Assembly: GCA_011032825.1 (NCBI GenBank)
Contig: JAADJZ010000041.1
Span: 62,001 to 126,000, forward strand
DNA length: 64,000 bases
Source of the DNA: Massariosphaeria phaeospora
Lineage: Eukaryota > Ascomycota > Dothideomycetes > Pleosporales
Reading direction: 5' to 3'
Shown piece after piece: positions 32,264-42,212 of the stretch; position 1 is the first letter of the stretch, and every line of letters begins with the position of its first letter. A model generated the notes under the pieces. The model saw only the letters and a program-made list of their open reading frames with translations. It did no database searches and was not told the origin of the DNA. Both the position numbers and the translations under genes were made by a program.

Positions 32264-32375
32264 TCTTACGGAAACAAGGGACTCTGGAACTAAAGAGATA
32301 GATCGGCACGCCTCCAAAACGATTATCCTGACGCAGCGATATAGCTCTAGAAAGCTTCAAATCAGTATTGTAGTA
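32264..32375 (-). mobile_element. MITE copy C, truncated and inverted
   Basis: Begins TCTTACGGAAACAAGG and carries GGACTCTGGAACTAAAGAGA, CGCCTCCAAAACGATTATCC and GACGCAGCGATATAGCTC. This is the reverse complement of the right-hand two-thirds of copies A, B and D. The other end is missing. Confidence 0.7.
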
Positions 32376-32501
32376 AAGGGCGGCATGCATTTCCTTTGTG
32401 TTGATTCAAGCACGTGTACCTTAGCATAGACAACATGGTCGCGACCAACATGCGCGAGCACGTTGATAGGTTTCTTGCCCGGGCTGTGAGCGGGGAGGCA
32501 A

Positions 32502-32675
32502 ATGTGCGCACGGTACCCGAGAGAATGGTGCAGACGGGCGACGTTCACGGACGACGCGTACTGGGACTTGGAGCACATAGGTCGTGCGGATCTCTATGTG
32601 GAGCGCGAGAAGCTGAAGTACTTTGTGCTGAATTCGTTGGATTGGTACGTTGTCTATCCCGCTTCATGGGCTTAG
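32502..32675 (+). CDS. Short ORF, 57 codons, possibly a gene fragment
   Basis: The translation contains ATFTDDAYWDLEHIGRADLY and EREKLKYFVLNSLDWYVVYP, with much more protein-like composition than the overlapping frames. No start context, domain or intron. It could be the last exon of a lost gene. Weakly supported. Confidence 0.3.
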   Translation: MCARYPREWCRRATFTDDAYWDLEHIGRADLYVEREKLKYFVLNSLDWYVVYPASWA

Positions 32676-33197
32676 AGAGACTGCAGGGGTGAAAGAGGAG
32701 GGCTTTGCTTGGCTTTGGGTGGTGCTGGTATATTTTTGTTAGAGGGATCCGCGAAAGGAAGAGATAGTAGTTTCTTACGTCGGCGGCGTTGTATAGAGGA
32801 TGTGACTTGTTATCTGCTCGCCCGCACCGCCGTAGCTGAGTCCATCGCTAATCAAGAAAAGGTAGACTTCAGGCGATCCTCTTGATGGTATATAAGATAC
32901 TAGCAATAAGTACATAGTCTACCTCTATATTTACAAAGCTACGTTGTACCCAGCATAATAGGTACTGTTTTCGACCCACAATCAGTTTATGCAGGGTGTG
33001 CTCACGCCGACCATTCCACTGGGATTGCTTTGCCCCGCGCCATGTCGATCAAGAGTGCTGTGCCGCAAAGCCGATTTTCCAGGTTTCCACGACCCCCACC
33101 ACGTTTGCTCGAGAAGCTTATCCTCGGTTTCCAAGAACGTTACTGCTTATCCTTAGTTCAGCCCAGCCTCGACACGCCGCCGCCTTGTGAGGACGCA

Positions 33198-34951
33198 ATG
33201 TCGACCTTGATACTAACTCTTTTTATCACTTCTAGTCTTTCATTTCTGACATATGTTTTCCTCGTCTATCCACGAAAGCTCGACATCCCACGTGTTGGGC
33301 CCTCATCTGGATCGCTCGGAAACACATCGATGAGCTATTTTCAAGGCCATAGCTTAGAATTGATCGAAGAGGGATATACAAAGGTACGTTCGTTACAAAG
33401 CCAACCGTACCAAAGCTGCAATCTAAACTTCAGCATTGACTCAGTAAAGTATAAAGACGGCCTCTACTCGCTATGGACGACCGATATGGACCGGGTCATC
33501 GTCTCAGCGAAGTTCATGAAGGACTTCATGTCCTTGCCGCGCTCTACTGTGCGCTTGACAGCCTCTATACGACATGCAGGCCCATACACGGGCATGGACA
33601 TAGTGGAGGAGAGCGGGCTTCAATTTGATATGTGTGCCGGACAACTCTCCCAAAATATCGGTGAGTTTTCCGCACACCCGTAAATTTGTACTCATAATGA
33701 GCAGGTCGTCTTGCACAGCCAGTTTTTGACGAGGCTGCGAGTACGCTTCACGCAAAGTTTGGGAAAGGTGAAAACGCCTCTAGTAAGCATTTCCTTCACA
33801 CCGCACTGGCACACGTCATTCCTGCTAACTAACGATCCGTAGGATCTCTTTCCACCCCCGTATTTCCCTTGATGATAGAGCTTGTCACGAGTGCTATTGC
33901 GCGGGCATTTGTTGGACCAGGTTTGTGCCGAAATCCCGAATGGCTCTCTACAGCCACTGGCTATACGATGGAGTACGGCGAAACATCCTCACTTGTTCTT
34001 GACTTGGCTGATAATACCCTTGAAACAGTGTGGCGAAAGTCACAACGGACCTCAACGCGCATTACCGTGTCTTCCACCCAGTCGTAGCACCGTTCTTGAA
34101 GTCGTACCACGAGATCCAAGCCCGATTTGCGCTGGCCCGAGAGCTCCTATTTCCACTTATCGAGACAAGAAGATCTGGAGAGAGGAATCAACACCTCGAC
34201 ATGCTCCAGTGGCTTATCGACTCTGCGAAAGGACCCGACGCGCAGACGGACAAGATTGTCGGGAGCATGCTCTTTTTGAACATGGCGGCAATCCATACCA
34301 CAGCGGAGGTGGCTGCGAATGTTCTCATAGAGCTGTGTGCACAGCCTGACTACGTGTCAATGTTGAGGAAGGAGATGCGCGAAGCGTTGGATGAAGATCC
34401 CCACATTTCTTTAGCAACTCTCAATAAGCTGAAAAAGACCGATAGCTTCATCAAAGAAAGCCACAGGCTGAACCCGCTCGGTTTGAGTATGTTTGGCTAA
34501 CACGTATAGTGTTTGGAATGACTAACGCATTCTAGTGACCTTCAATCGCTATCTGAGTGCACCCGTCCAACTCAGCAATGGGATCACGCTCCCCGCCAAA
34601 ACGTACATATCAATGGCGCATTATCCGCAACAACGAGATCCAGAATTCTACCCAGCTCCGCTCGATTTCGACGGTATGCGCTTCTTTCATCTGCGGCAGA
34701 AGGAGGGCAAAGGGGATAAATACCAGTTTGCATCGATCAGCAGCACGGAGCCGTGGTGGGGCGTCGGAAAGTTTGCGTGTCCGGGCAGGTTTTGGGCCAG
34801 TGCGCAGATCAAGTTGCTGCTCATGGCGATACTGTTGGAGTTCGATCTCGGATTTCCGGATGGACAGCTTGAGAAACCGGAAAGAGTTGTGGCTGGGGCG
34901 GGTTTGAAGACTAGTGTCACGCAGCATATCGTATTGAAGAGACTCAAATGA
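33198..34951 (+). CDS. Cytochrome P450 monooxygenase, intact
   Basis: Five exons (33198-33660, 33705-33782, 33843-33972, 34029-34486, 34536-34951) join in phase to 514 residues, full length for a fungal microsomal P450. The introns (44-60 nt) have GTGAGT, GTAAGC, GTACGG and GTATGT donors. Start ATG follows GCA and opens with a membrane anchor (STLILTLFITSSLSFLTYVF). Motifs: I-helix AAIHTTAE (oxygen-activating threonine), K-helix ExxR in FIKESHRLNP, and the heme loop WWGVGKFACPGRFWAS with its cysteine. It sits in the ER membrane with a cytosolic catalytic domain and needs an NADPH reductase. The aromatic WWGVG in place of FSxG is a variant seen in some secondary-metabolism P450s. Substrate unknown; no biosynthetic backbone gene is near. 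Confidence 0.9.
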
Positions 34952-35610
34952 GCTATGGTAGTATGGAAATTAGGAGACTTGGTTCGCTGGCGACTCTGTT
35001 TATCGCTCGAATCGCCAGTATAAATGAGGTTGAGGGCGAGCAAATGAAATATAGGGATAGGTCAACCGGTTCTGAGACCATTTTCCGGCGCGACACCAGC
35101 GGGCTGCTGAGTAGGATGTGTTCCCGAATCATCTGGCACCTTCGCTTGATACGTTTGGTGACCTTGCCTCAGTTCGCGTGATATTCATCTTGTAAAAATG
35201 TAGGTTCCTATTGCTCCGGTACAATGTGTTCGCCATTCGGATGGTGTACGGACTCACTATTTGGCGACAATGTCGGACTCAGTGTGTGAGATAGCTTGCG
35301 GAGTCAAGTCAGTGTTGTGCGACAGTGTACGAGCTCACCGTTTCGCGGACTTGTTGTTGAGACAACACACCCGCACAACCATCACCTAGATCATTCACTT
35401 TGGTCTACATCCCAGACAACTGCACAATGCCCTCTGTGTAGGATATGAACTGTATGTATATAAACTCCCGGTCAGAAGGCCCAGCAGCTATTCTCATCAC
35501 CATCACCATCACCACCACCATCACACTCACAGCACACTCACAGCACATTGATTGACTCAACCTTCATCCAGTCTACCTCTGAGCACCAAGTACAACTACC
35601 AGCTACCACA
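34952..35610. other. Intergenic with promoter of the 141-residue coiled-coil gene
   Basis: Contains a TATATAAA box (35457-35464) about 150 bp before the ATG at 35611 and a CATCAC/CACCAC-rich leader (about 35495-35530). Short direct words recur at 35220-35345 (GTACGGACTCACTATTTGGC and GTACGAGCTCACCGTTTCGC). Confidence 0.55.
35457..35464 (+). promoter_or_regulatory. TATA box
   Basis: TATATAAA followed by a CAC/ATC-rich leader and ATG at 35611. The spacing is typical of a fungal core promoter with a 5' UTR of about 120 nt. Confidence 0.55.
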
Positions 35611-36036
35611 ATGTCTACTCCCAACGACGAGATGATGAGCCGGATGATGAGCCAGATGGAGACTGTTACTCTCGCTCAATCGCGCGCTGTCGGCACCCTG
35701 GACACCGAGAACAAGGCCCTCCTGACTCGCAACGAGCAGCTCCTCGAGGACAACGCGGCTCTCCGCATCAAGACCGAGGCGCACGCGGCCGAGATGGAAA
35801 AGCTCCGTGGCGCTAAAGCCACGCTCCACACCGTCAACGTGGCCAACGGAAAGAAGATCGACAAGCTTCGCGCACAGCACGCCGTGAAAGCTGAGGCCTT
35901 CGCCGAGGAGATGGCGATGCTTCGCAAGGAGTTCGCGGCCTACCGTAAGGAGCACAAGAACTGCAAGATCGAGGCTGAGGGCGTTGCCGAGACTACCACG
36001 AACCCTCAGCAGCTCTTCGAGATCTCGGAGGATTAA
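35611..36036 (+). CDS. Small coiled-coil protein, 141 residues
   Basis: ATG at 35611 in the context CCACAATG; the upstream in-frame codons (from 35548) are leader. The translation is MSTPNDEMMSRMM, then a continuous amphipathic helix with LTRNEQLLEDNAALRIKTEA and KIDKLRAQHAVKAEAFAEEM, consistent with a coiled coil from about residue 25 to 120. Codon usage is strongly biased to C/G third positions (CTC, AAG, GAC), unlike neighbours, suggesting high expression. Family unknown. The charged, methionine-rich start and lack of a signal peptide point to a cytosolic or nuclear protein. Confidence 0.75.
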   Translation: MSTPNDEMMSRMMSQMETVTLAQSRAVGTLDTENKALLTRNEQLLEDNAALRIKTEAHAAEMEKLRGAKATLHTVNVANGKKIDKLRAQHAVKAEAFAEEMAMLRKEFAAYRKEHKNCKIEAEGVAETTTNPQQLFEISED

Positions 36037-36619
36037 GTACACATATTGGTGTATGTTCATGGCTAGAGCTTGAACTTGAAGAGTGGGTAGCTACCTGAGG
36101 GTATGCTACTGCATGCGCGAAGCTTCGGATTGATAGTAGTAATACTGAGGGTATTCTACTACATACGCGGAGCTTGAGATTGGTTTACAGAACCTTCGTA
36201 CAGAATCTCATATTTGAATTGAATTGAATTGAATGGAACTACTTAACTGACATCACCCTCGTTCTGTGCACCGTAGAAGATGAATAGACTCGGAAGAATT
36301 ATTTGTTGATACTTTGTGACATTTCCGCTTTCTTCGTGTCCAGGCATGGATTATGGATACATCATGGTTCCAAATAACTCTGCAACGGGGCTGGCCATAA
36401 CACTCGGTCCCGCTTGGTGAGGTCTGACGTCGGGCACCCGCTAATCCCGAACCGGAAAGGGTGCCAAGACTGTCTGCGTCACAGTGCCCTTTCCAAACCT
36501 GGCGAGAAAAAGTTTCCTCGCTCGACCTACCTACTGCATCACAACACTCGTCTCTACTCGTCTCTCTCTACTCACACTAGTCTCTGCATCACTTTTTCTC
36601 CGCTTCACCCACTAGTACA
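36037..36619. other. Intergenic; a GAATT microsatellite
   Basis: A (GAATT)4 run lies at about 36216-36235. Words such as GAGGGTAT(G/T)CTACT recur at 36097 and 36147. No gene. Confidence 0.5.
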
Positions 36620-37525
36620 ATGGCTTCTTACCCACCTCTAATCTACGCACCATCGTCAGGGAAAAACAAACCCTGCGAATCATTTGCCGCGGGACAGTGC
36701 CAGAGGTCATGGTGCTTTCTCGAACACCACCACAATCTGGACCCCGCACGGCGCGAGGATAGAGAGCACGATTACGATGTCCCAAATGAGCTAGGCATGG
36801 CGTGTCTAAGGTGCATACAACAGCTTAGAAAGGCAAGTTCATATTCCCGCTGGTGCCTTTACCCTTTGGTATTAACACATTGCCAGTGTGACAAGAAGGG
36901 CCGTGGCGGCACAGATGACCCGTGCTCTGAATGCCGACACTTCGGCGGACCAGGTTGAAAATGCGCTTTGTCCGACGCACTCAGCTATAACGACCAGGCA
37001 TGGAGCCAGATGCTGCTCAGAGGCAATAGCGGCTATGACCTTGCACCGCCCAAGGATAGAATCGTTGGCAAGCAGAAACTCAACCAGGACACCGGCCAAA
37101 CCATCAGCAGCAAGCTCCCAAGCCCCATGGCAGACCTTGAGATCAAGGCTGATTGGGCTGGTGAGACCAAGGCGCAGCTGTTGGGGGCACCTGACTTCCT
37201 GCCCGATTTCGTCCGCACACTGCCGAGGGCACACATAGTCCCTCCGCGCAGAAACGAAAGCCGTCTAGAACCGAGCCAGCCGTCTCATTTCGGCTTCAGT
37301 GGGCAGCTCGCTCCAGGATTCGGCCATGGAGGGCTGCCAACGGTTGGCCTTCAAGGGACTGCCAATCGAGATGCGGTACCAGACCTCGACAGTATGGATG
37401 TTGGGGTGACTTATAAAGGTCTTGACAACGAGCTTGACGATGAGGCGGACTCTGACGATCCACGATATTGTTCATCTGAGGGCGGGAGCGATGATGATGA
37501 GGCGGATGACAAGACAAGCGAGTGA
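36620..37525 (+). pseudogene. CCCH zinc-finger protein with internal TGA stop
   Basis: ATG at 36620. The N-terminus has CESFAAGQCQRSWCFLEH (Cys19-x7-Cys27-x4-Cys32-x3-His36), a CCCH finger as used for RNA binding, then CLRC, then after a probable 54-nt GC-AG intron (36835-36888, donor GCAAGT, branch TTAAC, acceptor CAG) CDKKG and DDPCSECRHFGGPG. The next codon, 36956-36958, is TGA. The same frame then runs on for 189 codons (KCALSDALSYNDQAW to ADDKTSE) with an acidic C-terminus. Whether the TGA is a real nonsense mutation, an editing or readthrough site, or lies in an unrecognised intron is open. The two halves clearly belong to one gene. Confidence 0.65.
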
Positions 37526-37550
37526 ACGCCCCAGGTCACTTACCGCTATT

Positions 37551-37699
37551 GACTACGTCTTTAGTGGCCCCTTCTACACCCCTGCTTCCATTGACTAGCG
37601 TCTTTGGCTTCTTTCTACACCCCTGCTTCCATTGACTAACGTCTTTGGCTCCTTTCTGCGCCCCTGCTTCTACTGACTAACGTCTTTGGCTCTTTTATC
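37551..37699 (+). repeat. Minisatellite, 41-42 bp unit, about 3.6 copies
   Basis: Units start GACTACGTCTTTAG, GACTAGCGTCTTTGG, GACTAACGTCTTTGG and GACTAACGTCTTTGG, each with CACCCCTGCTTCCATT or a close variant. It begins about 25 bp after the stop of the CCCH gene. Confidence 0.85.
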
Positions 37700-38250
37700 T
37701 ATACATGCGCTTAACCAAATTTACCTAGATAGAAATACTAGCAATGTTTCTCTGTATTCACGTGTTGCTTTACGTTACATTTCTTTGTTAGAGTACCTAT
37801 TAGCAAAATGCTATGTGTGTATCAGCCGGTAGGTCCCTTATAGTCCTTGGGCTAGCTTCACTGTAGTTAGTTCAGGATCAGATCAAACCCTAGGCACTTA
37901 CACTAATGGCTACATAGTAGGCTCCACTTGGAAAAACGTCGATTAGTCACTACCCCGACCCATGCACCACCGATACCAGCCGCAACGTGACACACCTTGC
38001 CCCCTCATCAACACCACAAACCACACATCGAGAACTCCATCCAATCAAGACCGCGCGCATGTCCGCAAGGAGAGGATATTGTTTTGGGTTATCGAGCCCA
38101 ACTTCAACACCTGCGAACTGTGGTTGCGCAGCATCTGCTACAAAAAAAAATATTGTTGCAAATTATATCTGTTGCGCTTGATATTAATAGGTAGTCAACA
38201 TAGTCCCCAATGACTGCACGACTCTAAATGATCAATTGAATTGTATGGCC
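37700..38250. other. Intergenic, AT-shifted, no gene
   Basis: Nothing recognised. The open frames at 37962-38213 have no protein character. The sequence is moderately RIP-like near 37700-37920. Confidence 0.35.
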
Positions 38251-38251
38251 A

Positions 38252-38953
38252 AGGTCAGTAGGACGCGACAAGCGTACAATCAGCGTACAATCCAATTCTA
38301 TTGACCCTAAGTACCTCTCCATTGTCGATAACTCTATAGAACAGCGAACAGAGTCGTCCGTCAAGTGGCTCAAGGACAATACTATTTTTCGCAAGACTGA
38401 TTATTGTTTTGCCTTCTTTAACTTCTTCCCCACCCACACGTCGCTTTATAACCAGTTGGACAACGCTATCATCTCGCATACCACCGATACCGCCACAAAG
38501 CACTTCGCGCTGTTCTCTGGCATCGAGGTAAAAGGGGCGATTGGGAACCTGGAAACGGCTCAGCTGCAGATCGCTATATGGATGGCGGCGGCCCTACGCA
38601 AGAAGTCCAAGATGGCGCATTCTTCATTCAAGACCATCGAACAAAATGCCACTGGACAAGACCTACTCAAACCAGACATCGAGACACTCATCGAACCGGC
38701 CACGACCAACGTCAGGTCCCAGCATCAGCTTGCTTCCCAATCGTATCCGCCTTATACATATGGCCCGTACCAGTCGTACCACCCGTATCCACCTGGCTCG
38801 CCTCGACAAATCTCTCAGCCTTATTTAGCCGGCCCGCCTCAACAACCGCACCAGCTTTATCCGCCGACCCCACCGTACTCATACGGCCAACCTTCATATC
38901 CGTATGCATTCCCACATCATTCAAGGTCCTCCGACTTTACGGCAACATATTAG
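38252..38953 (+). pseudogene. Fungal PD-(D/E)XK nuclease-like C-terminal remnant
   Basis: A continuous frame reads DPKYLSIVDN, VKWLKDNTIF, DYCFAFFNFFPTHTSLYNQL, then FSGIEVKGAIGNLETAQLQI followed by AIWMAAALRKK. In the fungal PD-(D/E)XK nuclease-like family, an E-(T/V)K motif is followed by a long helix AQLQLAIWxAAQ; IEVK followed by AQLQIAIWMAA matches. The upstream frame ends at a TGA (38237-38239) and no start codon exists, so the 5' half is lost. The usual C-terminal half is replaced by a PYxYGPYQSY-type proline/tyrosine-rich segment. Function unknown; a decayed accessory gene. Confidence 0.6.
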
Positions 38954-39059
38954 AGTACGGCATGGACCAGAAAGACGGTTTCTGGAATCGATTTTTCGGG
39001 CCAGTCTTGGAGACTATGGCGAGGAAGCGTGAAGCCGAGAGAGAGGCTTAGGATCATCC

Positions 39060-40127
39060 CCATACGCCAGCGAGGGGTTTTCACCATTGGAAATCCAGCT
39101 GGACATACCGCAGCCTGCGTACCTCGGCTGCGGGATTCATGGGGCCACTCCTCGAGGCACTGGCAAGCTTGTGATCTTTCTCACCGACTGTGGAATTCTC
39201 GCTGACTGTGAGAATTCTCGCTGGTTGTGGGAATTCTCGGGAATTCTCCTCGCGCGTTTTCTTCTCACAACGCCTCCGCCTGTTCCGACACACAAGCAGA
39301 GCACTGTCGAGGACACGGGGTGGCTGAATCCTCATCCATGATTTGATTCGCCGGAAACAAGGGCCCTGCCCCGGCGGAAGTCGACCTCACTGTAGAGAAG
39401 GGACCGAGTGCTCGTTGCCGCGTGCGATGGGAAGCGGGCAGATGCCAAAGCACCAGGTAATCACCAAGGAGGCCCGCACCGAATCGTCGAGCACGTGGAA
39501 ACAAGTACATCAAGCGAAGTACTTGGTGAATCAACTCAAAGTACAATGAGCCCAGATGCAGCGACATCGATGTTTGGATGGATATTGGCGTTTGCATTGG
39601 CGTGATGAACAGGTCCGAGTACATGAAGGCAGGTATGTCGGCGAAAACGCGACGAGCCGCGCTCCGAACTGAAGGGAGTGAAGACATGGCGTGGAGAACC
39701 GAACTGAGCACATGAAGACAAGTACATTGAGTGAAGCGTATGGCGCATTAGCTCAAAGTACAGTATCGTCATGTGCAGTCCGGTTCCACGCCATCTCCAC
39801 TTGACCCGCATCATCAGTCTCAGCTTATCTCGCTCGAGAAGGCTCTGTCACCACATCCATGTGATTGAAATAAAAGTTGCAATGCGAACGTTATCCAGTT
39901 CGCAGCATGAAGTCGATTTTGGGAAATTTGACTGAAAGGCATAGAATTCACGAAAACGTGGACGGGCAGGCAAGATGGAGAATGGTTATGGTAGTTCGAT
40001 GCAAGGTATGGAACAGACAACAAGGGTCTCGGGAAGTACCTGGATTGCCGGTGAAATGCATTCACTCCCGCCATTTCTAGACAATATACACGTGTATTGA
40101 CCCCAAGACTCTTGACATGGAGCACTC
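39060..40127. other. Intergenic with short direct repeats
   Basis: GAATTCTCGCTGACTGTG-like words repeat at 39190-39250. A second repeat pair, ACAAGTACATCAAGCGAAG / ACAAGTACATTGAGTGAAG followed by AACTCAAAGTACA / AGCTCAAAGTACA, lies at 39500-39545 and 39717-39762. Minus-strand frames across both units translate related peptides (LYFEL), but no gene is supported. Confidence 0.45.
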
Positions 40128-40277
40128 TCTTGCGGAAACCGGATCTCTGGAAATAAGGCTGAACACGCTACGTCGTATAGAATTGTAGCTTTATATAGTT
40201 ATATTGCTGCGTTAGATGATCCTTTTAGAGGCGCGCAGATTCATCTCTTTACTTGTAGAGATTCCGTTTCCGTAAGA
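40128..40277 (+). mobile_element. MITE copy D (150 bp), 9 bp from a stop codon
   Basis: Ends TCTTGCGGAAACC and GTTTCCGTAAGA, core as in copy A. Flanks GAGCACTC and GAGCGCTC are probable target duplications (7 of 8). The right end stops 9 bases short of the stop codon of the metalloprotease gene (40287-40289), so that gene's 3' UTR now begins inside or at the MITE. Confidence 0.82.
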
Positions 40278-40286
40278 GAGCGCTCA

Positions 40287-41513
40287 TCATGGCTGCGGCA
40301 CCCATCTGTAGAACTGTCGCACAAACGCAACATCTCTAGACGACGGACGCTCATTGAAAGGAACAAAGGCCGAAATCCCAGTCTCGCCCTTCTTCGCCAG
40401 AGGACAGTGTTCGGCATTGAGGCGGCATCTCACGTCATCCGCCGACTCCCAGGACAAGTATATCATGATGGACTTGTAGTCGAAGCCATCCGCGCCATCG
40501 TGCGTAGTGAGGTATCCCAAGCCCCGCGTGTACTGTGTCGCGATGTTGAACCCGTATTTGATCGCAAAGTCCTGGTAGTTGCACAGCTTGTAGTCCACGT
40601 CGAATTCGGCGGCCTGCTCTGCGCGTTTCTTGGCGTCGCTGAAGCCTTTGAGTTTGTTGCAGCGGAATTCGATGTATTGGTCTCGGTCAGAGCGCTGGTG
40701 TTCTGTGCATCGGGTCAGTTACTGTGTGAATGAAGGCGTTGCGACGTTGAATAATGAGAGAGTTCTGCGTACCGTGAGCCAATCCCAGTACATGGCCGAT
40801 CTAGTCCTGGTCAGTGAAAGCTACCGGAGCCAAAGCAAGTGTGGAGCACATACCTCATGGGCGGCACGACCCACATGATCGTCGCCTAACACCATGTAGT
40901 GCCTCCCCGGGGCGCTCTCGAGAGCAAACTGGTACCCCAGTGTACCGTATGCAGAACCAGTTCCGCGCTCGATGCGAACGGCGAGTGCATCAACATCAGT
41001 CCCATCCTGCCAATTTTCTGGATTCCGCTCGTTCTGCCAATTGGCATAACAATACGGGTTTCCAACATCCTTGAACTGGAGATTGTGGCCGCTCTCCGCG
41101 CTTGGCTCGCCGAGCTCCTGACGCCAGGACTTGATCGCCTCTTTGAAAGTGTGGCGAAGTGCGGTCTTGTTATCTTCGTTCACAAAGCAGTACTTGACGC
41201 GACGCACGAATCGGCCGCAGTCGTCTCGGATCATAGGCCATGCGTACCGCATGCCAGCTGAGAGTGCGTCGTGGGAGCCGAGATTCGGGTCGAGCATGCC
41301 TCCAAAGGTGAAGTTCGGTGGAAATCGGCCGTCTGGCAGGAATATGAAGGAGGCGGCGTCACTTGAGGTTATATTGGGACCCTCGACCGTCGAGGTAGTC
41401 GTGTTGAGGTTGTCTGTTCCAGTGGCTGTTTGCTGCCCGGGCGGAGGGGCTGCGGCCATGGCAACCGAGAGAAGAGCAGCCGCCGCTGCGACGATGAAGA
41501 TAGTCAATTTCAT
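40287..41513 (-). CDS. Secreted astacin-type metalloprotease
   Basis: Three exons (40854-41513, 40773-40800, 40287-40702) join to 367 residues. The 53- and 70-nt introns have GTATGT and GTACGC donors and CTGAC branch sites. A signal peptide (MKLTIFIVAAAAALLSVAMA) opens it. The mini-exon 2 completes HEIGHVLGLAHEHQRSDRD (His219, Glu220, His223, His229), the HExxHxxGxxHE zinc site with the RxDRD continuation of astacins (M12A). The Met-turn is SIMIY. Cysteines (CGRF, KYCF, PYCY, RCNK) suggest disulfides. It is likely secreted, cleaving extracellular proteins. The N-terminal region (about 22-90) could act as a pro-segment. MITE copy D lies at its 3' end. Confidence 0.85.
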
Positions 41514-42212
41514 GCTGGACAGATTGTGTAGAGCGGCCGAGATTCGAGGGACTACTGCGGGTGGCAAGTGGACGTGATCGAAGGCGGAAAGAAGTTTGAA
41601 GTAATCAGAGGCGGGGTGGCAAGAAAGGCTCGCTGATAAGGATGTCTATATATGGACTTGGCGGAGACCGGTAGAGTCCCACTCGAAGTCCCACTTGAAG
41701 TCGACAAGGGTCCCCAACCGGCTAGCCCTTGGGCAAAACCGTCAACTTCCTCACAGTGCTATCGCCAGCCCTTGATCGCTTTCCCGGCGTAGCCCGCATT
41801 GAGGAGCAGCATCTCTTTCCCCGAACTCCAAACGCAATACATGGTCGAAGATCAAGGAACCCCGGATCGGTGCTACACTCTTCCCTTTCTGGCAAAAAAC
41901 CTTGCCCCGATCTTCTCAACTTCTTGATTCTCAACGGCGGGGTGGATAGCTACCCAGGTAGCACCTCCACGGAACCCTTTCTCTAGCTCCAGTGAAAAGA
42001 TCTCGTTGTCGTTGGTATTCTCAGGATGCCCCGGATCGTCAAGATTCCCATATAGCTGGATATATTTCTGTTCCACATGTGAGCACAGCTAAGATAGCAA
42101 CAAAATTGCCAATCGCATATAGAAAGCTCATAGTACATCAAAATTAACTTATTCACAGCTCAGGCAAGCCACGACCGTGATGACCACATATCCGCCAGTG
42201 ACCCTTTCCCCA
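41514..42212. other. Intergenic between two secreted-protein genes
   Basis: This is the upstream region of the metalloprotease and downstream region of the hydrolase, both on the minus strand. GTCCCACTCGAA/GTCCCACTTGAA occurs twice at 41677-41700. No gene supported. Confidence 0.4.

Larger units (their letters stand above)
31690..33197. other. Intergenic between coiled-coil and P450 genes
   Basis: Holds MITE copy C and one short frame (32502-32675). Otherwise nothing with support. The P450 promoter should lie in the last few hundred bases. Confidence 0.4.

Noticed and set aside
33030..33197. Upstream in-frame extension of the P450
   Set aside because: Start is non-ATG and the 56 extra codons lack a membrane anchor; ATG 33198 starts directly at the anchor.
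10500..37525. A secondary metabolite cluster around the two P450s
   Set aside because: No PKS, NRPS, terpene synthase, DMATS or transporter is visible; P450s and a reductase alone do not support it.
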